Source: Desulfobacteraceae bacterium
Lineage (GTDB): Bacteria; Desulfobacterota; Desulfobacteria; Desulfobacterales; Desulfobacteraceae
Length of the DNA: 7,334 nt
Direction: 5' to 3'
Assembly (NCBI GenBank): GCA_011390435.1
Contig: JAABSK010000133.1
Location: 1 to 7,334 of the forward strand
The notes beneath the pieces are model-generated. The model was given only the letters and a program-made list of their open reading frames with translations, was not told the DNA's origin and searched no databases. The translations under genes were made by a program, and so were the position numbers. This document shows, in pieces, positions 1 to 6,540 of the stretch (position 1 is its first letter; each line of letters begins with the position of its first letter).

Positions 1-521
1 AGTTTTCCTGTGGGAAGCACCACTTTCATGCCCAGAACCGCATCCCGTGTGGCACCATACTTGACTGACCGGACACCACTGGCATTGTTGGAGATCTCTC
101 CGCCAATGGTGGCAATCCTGCTTGAGGCAGGAGTCGGCGGATAAAAGACACCATAGGGTTTCAAGGCCAGGTTCAGGTCGTCATCCACCACACCCGGCTG
201 TACCCGGCAATAGACATCTGCCATATTGATTTCAAGAATCTTGTTCATCCCCTTCATGTCAAGAACAATACCGCCGTTGATGGGGACGGTCTGCCCACAC
301 ATCCCGCTGCCACTGCCCCGGACAATGACCGGAATCAGGTTTGCATTGGCATGGGCCATGATCTCCTGAACCTGGAAAGTGGTTTTGGGACGAACCACTG
401 CCCAGGGCATGGCATGATGGACAGAAGAATCAGAACCGTAAGTATAAAGGTCGCACGGATCGGTCAGAACATTTTCCGGTCCGGCAATCTTTTTTAAAGC
501 GGCATCATCGATTTTTCTCAT
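1..521 (-). CDS. FAD-linked oxidase, GlcD / D-lactate dehydrogenase type (C-terminal part outside the window)
   Basis: Reading leftward from ATG at 521-519 gives 173 uninterrupted codons to the window edge. An AAGGGA ribosome site lies a few bases upstream. The product matches the N-terminal FAD-binding (PCMH-type) domain of the GlcD/D-lactate dehydrogenase family. Visible motifs are VRPKTTFQV at residues 43-51, the glycine-rich RGSGSGMCGQTVP at 68-80 (FAD pyrophosphate loop), QPGV at 108-111, and FYPPTPAS (127-134) followed by TIGG, ISNNASGVRSVKYG and GMKVVLPTG (138-172). Family members oxidise 2-hydroxy acids such as lactate or glycolate and pass electrons to an Fe-S partner or electron-transfer flavoprotein. 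The substrate cannot be told from this part. Full-length proteins have about 450-480 residues, so roughly two thirds are missing here because of the window edge, not because of a mutation. A Fe-S oxidoreductase (GlcF/LutA-like) may follow outside the window, but that is a guess. The family call is secure. Confidence 0.9.
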   Translation of the reverse strand, partial: MRKIDDAALKKIAGPENVLTDPCDLYTYGSDSSVHHAMPWAVVRPKTTFQVQEIMAHANANLIPVIVRGSGSGMCGQTVPINGGIVLDMKGMNKILEINMADVYCRVQPGVVDDDLNLALKPYGVFYPPTPASSRIATIGGEISNNASGVRSVKYGATRDAVLGMKVVLPTGK

Positions 522-583
522 TTGCGTTCCCTTTGTGCAGCATCAATTGCACTGCTGAATTGTTGATAAAAAAAATCTATAAT

Positions 584-613
584 TTCATAACCCAGTGAAA
601 ATTTCAATGTCAA
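584..613 (-). promoter_or_regulatory. Candidate sigma-70-like promoter for the FAD-linked oxidase
   Basis: On the minus strand a perfect TTGACA -35 box (plus-strand 608-613) is followed after 18 bases by TATGAA (plus-strand 584-589), which matches four of six consensus -10 positions. It lies about 60 bases upstream of the oxidase start codon. The surroundings are AT-rich. The -10 box is imperfect, so this is a plausible but unproven promoter. Confidence 0.35.
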
Positions 614-660
614 TTCAATGCCATCCATGCAAAAAATTGGGGAATTCAAATGCCTTTGCC

Positions 661-689
661 TTGCCAAACGATAGCTGGGACGTTATAGT
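661..689 (+). promoter_or_regulatory. Candidate sigma-70-like promoter for the ASKHA gene pair
   Basis: TTGCCA (661-666) matches the -35 consensus at five of six bases. TATAGT (684-689) matches the -10 consensus at five of six, and the spacing is the ideal 17 bases. The predicted transcript start would lie near 696, leaving a leader of about 45 bases before the ATG at 740. A short GGGA/TCCC inverted repeat (677-680 and 690-693) flanks the -10 box and could be part of an operator, but it is too short to claim. No sigma-54 type site was seen. Confidence 0.5.
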
Positions 690-739
690 TCCCGTATGAT
701 TTCTCATGATATGGTCACATATAAACAAAGGACATCACA

Positions 740-2680
740 ATGACATATTCAGTAAAATTTTTGCCCCATGATATTCAAATAACAGTGAAAGAAAATGAAA
801 GCCTGATCCGTGCCGCACTGGAAGCAGGCGTTCATATCAATGCTTCCTGCGGCGGCGGCGGTGTCTGTGGAAAATGCCGGGTGATGCTGGAAAACGGCCA
901 GGTGTCCGGCGGCATCTCAGAACATCTCAGCAAAGAAGACCAGGATGCTGGATATCGTCTGGCCTGTGTGTCCCGTGTGACCTCTGATATTGTGGTCAGG
1001 GTGCCGGTGGAATCACAGATGGATACCGGCCGCCTCAACCAGATCGCTCCCAGCCGCCATACAGCCAAAGCGGTTTATGCGGATGTGGATGAACTGCGCC
1101 AGGACGGCCTGTTTATCCCGCCAGTGGAAAAACTGTATCTGGAACTGGAACCGGCGACGATTACGGATAATCAGGCTGATGTGGCGCGGATTATCAGTCA
1201 TCTTCGCCTGAAACATGACGAACACCGTCTGACCATGAACCTGAATGTGATCCGGAAAATACCGGATGTGATCCGGGAAGGGGATTTCAAGGTAACCGTT
1301 ACCATTGCCCGGCCGGTCAGGGAAGATGGTAAAAACGAGATTATCAATGTGGAGCCGTTTGATACCACGCTTCGAAATTTTGCCGTTGCCGTGGATATCG
1401 GAACCACAACGGTTTACGGACAGGTCCTGGATCTGCACACAGGAGAGGTTTTGTCTCAGCACGGAGAATTCAACAGTCAGATTTCGTATGGGGAAGATGT
1501 GATTTCCCGGATCATGTATGCGGAAAAAAACGCGGATGGGTTGCATACGCTTCACCAGCGGGTGGTGGAAAACATCAATACCATCATCGACAGGATTTTG
1601 AAAAAAGCAGATGTCCAGCGGCATGAAATCAGCACCATTACCCTTGCGGGCAACTCCACCATGACCCAGCTGCTGCTGGAGATCAATCCCAAATATATCC
1701 GCCGCGATCCCTATGTGCCCGCATCGATTATGTATCCGCCGCTCCATGCCCATGAAATCGGCATCCATCTGGACAAACACGCAGTTGCCCTGATTTATCC
1801 GGGGGTATCCAGTTATGTGGGTGGTGATATCATTGCCGGAATCATGGCCTCAGGTATGTACAGATCATCTGAACTGACCCTGTACATGGATATCGGGACC
1901 AATGCGGAGATCGCCATTGGTCACAAAGACTGGATGGTGTGCACGGCAGCCTCTGCCGGACCTGCATTTGAAGGCGGTGGTGTAAAATTCGGCATGCGGG
2001 CCAGCAAGGGTGCCATTGAAGATTTTGCCATCCATCCGGAAACCTTCGAGCCCATGATCATCACTGTGGACAATCAGAAGGCCAGAGGTATCTGCGGTTC
2101 CGGCCTGATTACCCTGGCAGCCAAACTGCTGGAGGCAGGGGTGATCAATTCCAGAGGGAAATTCAACCGGGATCTGGATACGCCGCGTATCCGACAGACA
2201 GACGACATCTGGGAATATGTGCTGGTGTACCGGGAAAACACCCAGATTGACCGGGACATCACCATTACCGAGCCGGACCTGGACAACCTTATCCGGGCCA
2301 AAGGGGCCATGTACAGCGCGACGTTGACACTGCTGGATGAAATCGGCCTGAAAGTTCAGGATATTGAGCGGATCATTCTGGCCGGCGGGTTTGGTTCCTA
2401 TGTGGATCTGCAAAGCGCGATCACCATCGGGCTCCTGCCGGAAATTGATCCTGAGAAAGTTACCTATCTGGGGAATGGGTCTTTGCTGGGATGCAAGATC
2501 AACTGCCTGACCAATGCCCTGCGCAAAGATGTGGCCCGGGTGGTGAACATGATGACCAATTTTGAGCTGGCATCCACACCGTCATACATGGATCATTACA
2601 TGGGTGCTCTGTTTTTGCCCCATACGGAAATGAATTATTTCCCCAAGGTTAAAGAGCGGCTTGAAAGGTTGCGTAAATAA
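740..2680 (+). CDS. ASKHA-domain ferredoxin protein, RACo-like reductive activator of corrinoid-dependent enzymes
   Basis: This 646-residue protein has the full RACo layout. An N-terminal 2Fe-2S ferredoxin domain (about 1-95) has cluster cysteines C37, C43, C46 and C76 (CX5CX2CX29C). A linker is followed by the middle domain (about 127-213), then the large ASKHA ATPase domain (about 214-630, DUF4445). ATPase motifs are DIGTTT at 219-224, AGNSTM at 303-308, the glycine-rich GGDIIAGIMASG at 361-372, DIGTNAEIA at 384-392, GPAFEGG at 407-413, GICGSG at 450-455 and AGGFGSY at 548-554. Characterised relatives (RACo of Carboxydothermus, RamA of methanogens) couple ATP hydrolysis to reduction of inactive Co(II) corrinoid to Co(I), acting in the cytoplasm. 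AAAGGA at 727-732, seven bases before the ATG, supports the start. The stop TAA shares one base with the next gene's ATG, which implies translational coupling. The target corrinoid protein is not encoded nearby, so the specific partner is unknown. Confidence 0.9.
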   Translation: MTYSVKFLPHDIQITVKENESLIRAALEAGVHINASCGGGGVCGKCRVMLENGQVSGGISEHLSKEDQDAGYRLACVSRVTSDIVVRVPVESQMDTGRLNQIAPSRHTAKAVYADVDELRQDGLFIPPVEKLYLELEPATITDNQADVARIISHLRLKHDEHRLTMNLNVIRKIPDVIREGDFKVTVTIARPVREDGKNEIINVEPFDTTLRNFAVAVDIGTTTVYGQVLDLHTGEVLSQHGEFNSQISYGEDVISRIMYAEKNADGLHTLHQRVVENINTIIDRILKKADVQRHEISTITLAGNSTMTQLLLEINPKYIRRDPYVPASIMYPPLHAHEIGIHLDKHAVALIYPGVSSYVGGDIIAGIMASGMYRSSELTLYMDIGTNAEIAIGHKDWMVCTAASAGPAFEGGGVKFGMRASKGAIEDFAIHPETFEPMIITVDNQKARGICGSGLITLAAKLLEAGVINSRGKFNRDLDTPRIRQTDDIWEYVLVYRENTQIDRDITITEPDLDNLIRAKGAMYSATLTLLDEIGLKVQDIERIILAGGFGSYVDLQSAITIGLLPEIDPEKVTYLGNGSLLGCKINCLTNALRKDVARVVNMMTNFELASTPSYMDHYMGALFLPHTEMNYFPKVKERLERLRK

Positions 2681-4230
2681 TGGCCCGGGCCGGATATGTC
2701 CGAATCCTTGAAATAGAGCGTCCCAGTCTGAACAACAACACGGCAGATGCCCAGCGGCTGGAGCATGCGCTTTTGTCTCAATTTCAGATTGATGCCATCC
2801 GCATTCCCCTGACAGTGCTTAAAACCCTGCCGTCCAGGCTCAGGGCATGGGATTATCGGACAAAGGCCATTGTTTTCAGGGACAACACCTCCTGGGTTCT
2901 GGTGGCTCTGGCAGCACCAGAGGGTTCATCCCCTGTTCTGGGCGCAGCCGTTGATATCGGAACCACCCGGATTGTGATTTCACTGGTAAATCTGGAAACC
3001 GGAAAGCCGGTCTGTGAAAAGGGATTTGACAATCCCCAGGCCCTGATCGGGCCGGATGTGCTCACCCGTATTCATCACTCGCGGACCCCCGGAGGGCTTG
3101 AAGAGCTGCATCATCTTGTCATCAAAGGGGTGAACACGACCCTTCTGGAGATGTGTCGGGAACAGGGAGTCAATACCGGTGATATCTATCTTCTGGCCGG
3201 GGCGGGGAATACCGCCATGACCCATCTGTTTCTTGGGATTGAATCATTTGAGATGATCAAAGAACCCTATATTCCCTGTGTCAACAGACCGGACACATTC
3301 AGGGCCGGCGACCTGGGCCTCACCCTGCATCCAGAGGCACCGGTATTTTTGTTTCCCAATATCGGCGCCTATTTTGGCGGAGATCTGGTGGCTGGTATTT
3401 TGTACAGCGGCCTGGACCGGAAAGATGCTCCCTGTATCATGGTGGATGTCGGTACCAACGCAGAGATTGTGGTAGGCAGCAAAGACTGGCTGATTGCCTG
3501 TGCCGGCGCTGCCGGACCCGCCCTCGAAGGCGGGGTCAGCAAAATGGGAATGACTGCAAAACCTGGGGTGATTGACAAGGTCTGGATCGATCCGGACACC
3601 TGGCAGCTGAAAACGCACACCATTGAAGACAAAAAACCGATCGGCATCTGCGGCTCAGGCATGATTGACCTGGCAGCCAGCCTGTTTTTATCCGGAAGGA
3701 TTGATATCCGCGGAAAGTTTTTTGAACCGGCCTGCAAAGGGCGATTGCTTGAGTCTGACGGGATTGCATCGTTTGTTCTGGTGGATGCCGAAGATTCTGC
3801 CACTGGTCAGCCTATCTGCCTGTCCCAGGTGGATATGAACTCGTTGACCAGTGCCAAGGCCGCCATGTACACCATTTTAGAAGTGATCGTTAAAAACACG
3901 GCCAGTCTGGCCTTTGAAGATCTGAAAAAATTCTATGTGGCAGGCACGTTTGGATCATTTATCAATCCGGTTTCTGCCATCTCCATTGGCATGCTTCCGG
4001 ATATCCCGGTGCAGACGTTTGAAGTGCTGGGCAATACATCCCTGGGGGGGGCGGCACAGATGCTTATCGATCTTTCAGCCTATGACCGGGTCCGGAAGAT
4101 TCGGCAGTCGATCACCTATATTGAGCTGAACGTGAACCAGGAGTTCATGAACCTGTTTTCCGGCGCTAAATTCTATCCCCACACCGATCGGTCCAGATTC
4201 CCTTCGGTCAGGCCCCGGCAAAATCTTTAG
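2680..4230 (+). CDS. RACo-like ASKHA ATPase lacking the ferredoxin domain
   Basis: This 516-residue protein is a paralogue of the protein encoded just upstream. Its residues 1-87 align with the middle domain of that protein (about 127-213), and its ASKHA domain runs from about 88 to 505. Motifs are DIGTTR at 92-97, AGAGNTAMTHLFLG at 173-186, GGDLVAGILYSG at 233-244, DVGTNAEI at 256-263, GPALEGG at 279-285, GICGSGMID at 322-330 and AGTFGSF at 421-427. All nucleotide-binding motifs are kept, so an active ATPase is likely. There is no N-terminal cysteine cluster, so it cannot hold the 2Fe-2S centre itself. The ATG overlaps the upstream stop in TAATG. A GAAAGG sequence lies about eleven bases upstream, rather far, which favours coupled translation. 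The likely role is with the upstream protein in corrinoid activation, perhaps as a heteromer, but no direct evidence exists here. A run of eight G at 4044-4051 lies inside the gene with the frame intact. Confidence 0.87.
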   Translation: MARAGYVRILEIERPSLNNNTADAQRLEHALLSQFQIDAIRIPLTVLKTLPSRLRAWDYRTKAIVFRDNTSWVLVALAAPEGSSPVLGAAVDIGTTRIVISLVNLETGKPVCEKGFDNPQALIGPDVLTRIHHSRTPGGLEELHHLVIKGVNTTLLEMCREQGVNTGDIYLLAGAGNTAMTHLFLGIESFEMIKEPYIPCVNRPDTFRAGDLGLTLHPEAPVFLFPNIGAYFGGDLVAGILYSGLDRKDAPCIMVDVGTNAEIVVGSKDWLIACAGAAGPALEGGVSKMGMTAKPGVIDKVWIDPDTWQLKTHTIEDKKPIGICGSGMIDLAASLFLSGRIDIRGKFFEPACKGRLLESDGIASFVLVDAEDSATGQPICLSQVDMNSLTSAKAAMYTILEVIVKNTASLAFEDLKKFYVAGTFGSFINPVSAISIGMLPDIPVQTFEVLGNTSLGGAAQMLIDLSAYDRVRKIRQSITYIELNVNQEFMNLFSGAKFYPHTDRSRFPSVRPRQNL

Positions 4231-4247
4231 AACGCCTGCACGCACTG

Positions 4248-4293
4248 GCAGCTGACTGACCAGGGGTTATGATTCATCTGTCAGGTCGGCTGC
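4248..4293. other. Imperfect inverted repeat at the convergent gene junction
   Basis: GCAGCTGACTGAC (4248-4260) can pair with GTCAGGTCGGCTGC (4280-4293). The stem is about 13 pairs with one bulged C and one G-U pair, and the loop is 19 bases. It sits between the stop of the ASKHA pair (4230) and the last codons of the ferritin-like gene, and covers the latter's stop codon. The position suits a bidirectional transcription end. No U-run follows on either strand, so it is not a typical intrinsic terminator. It may be chance. Confidence 0.3.
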
Positions 4294-4740
4294 AATCTCT
4301 TTGAGTCGGGTCACGTGGTTTTTTTCTTCAATAATGATTTTGTGCAACCCTTTCTGGACACGGTCGTCCTGGATGAACATTTCAAGGAGTTCATAAAACA
4401 GGATGGTATCTTTTTCAAATCCGACAAAGGTTTGCATCAGTTCGGCTGCAGTGGTGATGCGTTCAAAATCGATATCATCCAGAGCCAGGGTTTTGTCTCC
4501 CATCATCTCCTGCAAAACATTCGGCACCATCTCTTTCAGGTTTGCTTCCTGAAAATCCAGGGACAGGCGTTTTTTCTGTTGCACAAACCAGTCGGCGTGG
4601 ACAACTTCTTCATCTGCCATCCATTTTAAGAGTGATTTTAATTCCGGATGGCTCACCCGGTCCATGGCATCAAGATAAATTTTTTCACCGTTTCTTTCCA
4701 TTTGAACGGCGATTTCCAGCAGCTCATTCAAGGTGAACAT
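4267..4740 (-). CDS. Ferritin-like diiron protein (rubrerythrin-type, no rubredoxin domain)
   Basis: From ATG at 4740 the product has 157 residues and folds, by pattern, as a four-helix ferritin-like bundle. Candidate iron ligands come in two matching halves: E15 (in MERNGEKIY) with E45 and H48 (ADEEVVH), and E109 (GFEKD) with E139 and H142 (IEEKNH). This paired E...ExxH arrangement is typical of rubrerythrin-like diiron proteins, which in anaerobes commonly reduce peroxide or handle iron. The protein has no cysteine at all, so the FeS4 rubredoxin domain of classical rubrerythrin is absent and electrons must come from elsewhere. A TTG at 4776 would add twelve residues. The ATG at 4740 is preferred because a GAAGGAAA ribosome site precedes it and the homology-like sequence starts there. 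The start lies inside the end of the trmJ-like gene (17-base overlap), so the two are probably co-translated. The exact activity is unproven. Confidence 0.85.
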   Translation of the reverse strand: MFTLNELLEIAVQMERNGEKIYLDAMDRVSHPELKSLLKWMADEEVVHADWFVQQKKRLSLDFQEANLKEMVPNVLQEMMGDKTLALDDIDFERITTAAELMQTFVGFEKDTILFYELLEMFIQDDRVQKGLHKIIIEEKNHVTRLKEIAADLTDES

Positions 4741-5491
4741 GGCGGTGTTTCCTTCGTTGTTGTTCCGTCCAGTCAATCCGGCTCATCAGACCCCGGATGA
4801 TGCGGATATCCCTGGAGGTCAATCCGGCATTTCCAAAAATGCGCCGGAAGGTCCGAAGCAGGTGATCCGGATTCTGAGGATCCAGATACTCAATATCCAG
4901 AAGGGTTTTTCGCATATGAGCGAACATCTGCTCCATTTCGGTGCCGGTTGCCAGTTTTTTTTGTTTTGGAACCATATCCAGGGTCCGGGTGTCAGATGCC
5001 AGGGCAATTTCATACAGCAGGATGGACAACGCATGGCTCAGGTTCATGGAAGGGTAGCCCTCATGGGTGGGGATGGTGATGAAGTGTTGACACAGATCCA
5101 GATCCCGGGTTTCCAGGCCGGTATCTTCCGGACCCATCACCAGGGCGAAATGGCTGGCATCGCCATTCTGGCAGATCTTTTGTGCCGCCTTTTCCGGGGT
5201 GAAAAAATGTCTGCGGTATTTCCCAAACCGCCGGGTGGTGCCAAAAGCAATCTGGACATCGAACAGTGCCTGGCTCAGGGTCGGGTACAGCTCGGCATTT
5301 TCCAGAAGATGAAAGGCGGTCATGGCCATTTTTTTGGCAGGAAGGGATAAATATTCTGCTGTGGGGTTGACCAGCCTCAGACGGGTGAAGCCAAAATTCA
5401 TCATCACCCGGCAGACCGCGCCAAGGTTGATGGGTCCCTGGGGCTGCACCAGGATAACTGTCAGGTTTTGGGTCAGAAGTTCAGATGGCAT
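4724..5491 (-). CDS. trmJ: TrmJ-type tRNA (cytidine/uridine-2'-O-)methyltransferase, SPOUT family
   Basis: The 255-residue product matches TrmJ/LasT-type SPOUT methyltransferases in length (E. coli TrmJ has 246) and in all three conserved blocks. These are INLGAVCRVMMNFGF at 21-35 with the family asparagine and the arginine R28, MGPEDTGL at 119-126, and YPSMNLSHALSILLYE at 146-161. The latter two form the knotted S-adenosylmethionine site. A C-terminal helical extension with LDPQNPDHLLRTFRRIFGNA (203-222) and a terminal SRDIRIIRGL (226-235) element is also typical. The enzyme 2'-O-methylates the ribose of nucleotide 32 in the anticodon loop of several tRNAs, in the cytoplasm. An in-frame TGA lies six codons before the ATG at 5491, so the start cannot be moved far upstream. 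The ribosome site is weak. It follows the PHP gene by 23 bases and overlaps the ferritin-like gene. The annotation is confident. Exact substrate specificity (tRNA or another RNA) is inferred. Confidence 0.9.
   Translation of the reverse strand: MPSELLTQNLTVILVQPQGPINLGAVCRVMMNFGFTRLRLVNPTAEYLSLPAKKMAMTAFHLLENAELYPTLSQALFDVQIAFGTTRRFGKYRRHFFTPEKAAQKICQNGDASHFALVMGPEDTGLETRDLDLCQHFITIPTHEGYPSMNLSHALSILLYEIALASDTRTLDMVPKQKKLATGTEMEQMFAHMRKTLLDIEYLDPQNPDHLLRTFRRIFGNAGLTSRDIRIIRGLMSRIDWTEQQRRKHRHVHLE
4748..4755 (-). promoter_or_regulatory. Ribosome binding site deciding the ferritin-like gene start
   Basis: On the minus strand GAAGGAAA lies within the trmJ-like coding sequence with about nine bases between AAGGA and the ATG at 4740-4738. 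It favours this ATG over the upstream in-frame TTG at 4776, which has no comparable site at the right distance. Confidence 0.6.
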
Positions 5492-5514
5492 GTTGGTGAG
5501 CTGCTTTCATTTGT

Positions 5515-6363
5515 TTATGTGATCAGCACTGGATCCGGCCATTGGGTGTCAAAGCCAAGACGCTGAAGGGTTTTGATGGCGGTGTGCACATGGGCGCCAG
5601 CCTCTTTTACGCTGTGGGAATCATCCCCCGGCACGACTGGAATGCCCATTTTTCTCGCTTCCATGAGAATGGACAGGTCGACATAGGGGGATTTTCCGCC
5701 TTTTGAAAGGGGTCTGAGGTTGTAATCCAGGACAAGTCCCAGATTTCGAATTAACGAGAGGTTCCGCCTGATTTTGTCGACAATCGGCGGTGAGGACAGG
5801 TGAATGTCACCGTGCCTGTCATAAATCCGGATCAGATCGAAATGTCCCACAACAAAGGGTTTCAAGCGGGAGATCATCTCATGCTGCAGGTCAAAATATT
5901 CAGCATACATGGCCTCAATCGAGCCCAGGTCTGCAGCGATTTTTTCATACTGGTCTGCAGAATAGTCAAAACACACATCACGAAGATGATGCACCGATCC
6001 CACAATATAATCCAGGTTAAAGGTATGGACAAGATGCCGGGTGTGGTCTGCATATCCGGTGTAGGTTTCGGTTTCCATACCGGCAAAGATGCGGATTTTA
6101 GCGGCATATTTGTCTTTAAGGGTGTTGATTGTCTCCACGTAATTTCCAAAGCGGCGATACAGGTCAAAAGCGGTCAGTCCCTTTTCTTTTTCGTCCGGGT
6201 ACAAAAACTGGTCGCCAGGCGGCGGTGCATGTTCGCTGATCCCCACAGCTGGAAATCCCAGCCGGATATACTGATTGACGATATCTTCAAGCCGGTCTTC
6301 AGCGTGGGTGCAGAATTGTCCGCTGTGTCCGCCGTGAAGGGATATGGGGGTGATCTTGCTCAT
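5515..6363 (-). CDS. PHP-domain phosphoesterase, histidinol-phosphatase-like (HisK type)
   Basis: From ATG at 6363 the product has 282 residues, close to HisK-type histidinol-phosphatases. Candidate metal ligands are spread as in the PHP fold: H10 and H13 (LHGGHSG), H20 (CTHAED), E44 and H45 (GISEHAP), E97 (AGMETE), H125 (VGSVHHL), H174 (VVGHFDL), and D248 with H250 (GDDSH). The family dephosphorylates histidinol phosphate in histidine synthesis, though related PHP proteins act on other phosphate esters. No his gene is adjacent, so the substrate is inferred. The first motif has HGGH instead of the usual HxH, one residue longer. An in-frame TTG at 6372 would add three residues (MPG). The ATG was preferred, although neither has a clear ribosome site. 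The ATG overlaps the stop of a six-codon upstream reading frame in ATGA. It is the first gene of a likely three-gene minus-strand operon. Confidence 0.82.
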   Translation of the reverse strand: MSKITPISLHGGHSGQFCTHAEDRLEDIVNQYIRLGFPAVGISEHAPPPGDQFLYPDEKEKGLTAFDLYRRFGNYVETINTLKDKYAAKIRIFAGMETETYTGYADHTRHLVHTFNLDYIVGSVHHLRDVCFDYSADQYEKIAADLGSIEAMYAEYFDLQHEMISRLKPFVVGHFDLIRIYDRHGDIHLSSPPIVDKIRRNLSLIRNLGLVLDYNLRPLSKGGKSPYVDLSILMEARKMGIPVVPGDDSHSVKEAGAHVHTAIKTLQRLGFDTQWPDPVLIT

Positions 6364-6391
6364 ACCCGGCAAACTATCATTAAAAAGAGGA

Positions 6392-6408
6392 TGAAATCAA
6401 GGGTTTCA
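6392..6408. repeat. Short imperfect inverted repeat in a divergent intergenic region
   Basis: TGAAATC (6392-6398) and GGTTTCA (6402-6408) are inverted with one mismatch and a three-base spacer. The repeat lies about 30 bases upstream of the PHP gene start, where an operator could sit. It is short enough to arise by chance and no second copy was noticed in the window. Confidence 0.25.
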
Positions 6409-6454
6409 GTCAGCAACGGCAAAACTGGCCTTGTGGCGGTCATGGATGTTTATA

Positions 6455-6483
6455 TTGACAAAAACAGGGGCCTCCTTTAACCT
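6455..6483 (+). promoter_or_regulatory. Candidate promoter for the glutaredoxin-like / DUF362 genes
   Basis: A perfect TTGACA -35 box (6455-6460) is followed after 17 bases by TAACCT (6478-6483). That -10 box keeps only the T1, A2 and T6 positions of the consensus. The predicted transcript would start near 6490, giving a leader of about 50 bases before the ATG at 6541. The leader holds a T6A7 tract (6515-6527) that runs into the ribosome site. The -10 box is weak, so confidence is limited. Confidence 0.4.
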
Positions 6484-6540
6484 GAATATCAGTGCAAACA
6501 GCAAGATAGGTCTGTTTTTTAAAAAAAGGATGAACCGATT

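Noticed and set aside
1013..1780. 255-codon open frame on the minus strand opposite the first ASKHA gene
   Set aside because: It lies wholly inside a confidently identified gene on the other strand, and its translation shows no recognisable domain. It is a codon-bias shadow.
1865..2413. 182-codon minus-strand open frame opposite the first ASKHA gene
   Set aside because: Same reason: fully antisense to conserved ATPase motifs, with no recognisable domain in its translation.
4044..4051. Frameshift in the second ASKHA gene at the G run
   Set aside because: The translation on both sides stays aligned with the first ASKHA protein, so no frameshift is present.
4248..4293. Intrinsic terminator at the convergent junction
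   Set aside because: A stem can form but no U-run follows on either strand, so it is listed only as an inverted repeat.
4741..4776. Longer ferritin-like gene starting at TTG 4776
   Set aside because: The twelve added residues (TGRNNNEGNTA after the start) look non-homologous, and the good ribosome site precedes the ATG at 4740 instead.
4733..5350. 205-codon plus-strand open frame opposite the trmJ-like gene
   Set aside because: The opposite strand encodes all three SPOUT motifs. This translation has no family resemblance.
5800..6480. 226-codon plus-strand open frame opposite the PHP gene, running into the intergenic region
   Set aside because: Mostly antisense to the conserved PHP motifs. 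Its extension into the intergenic region has no recognisable sequence.
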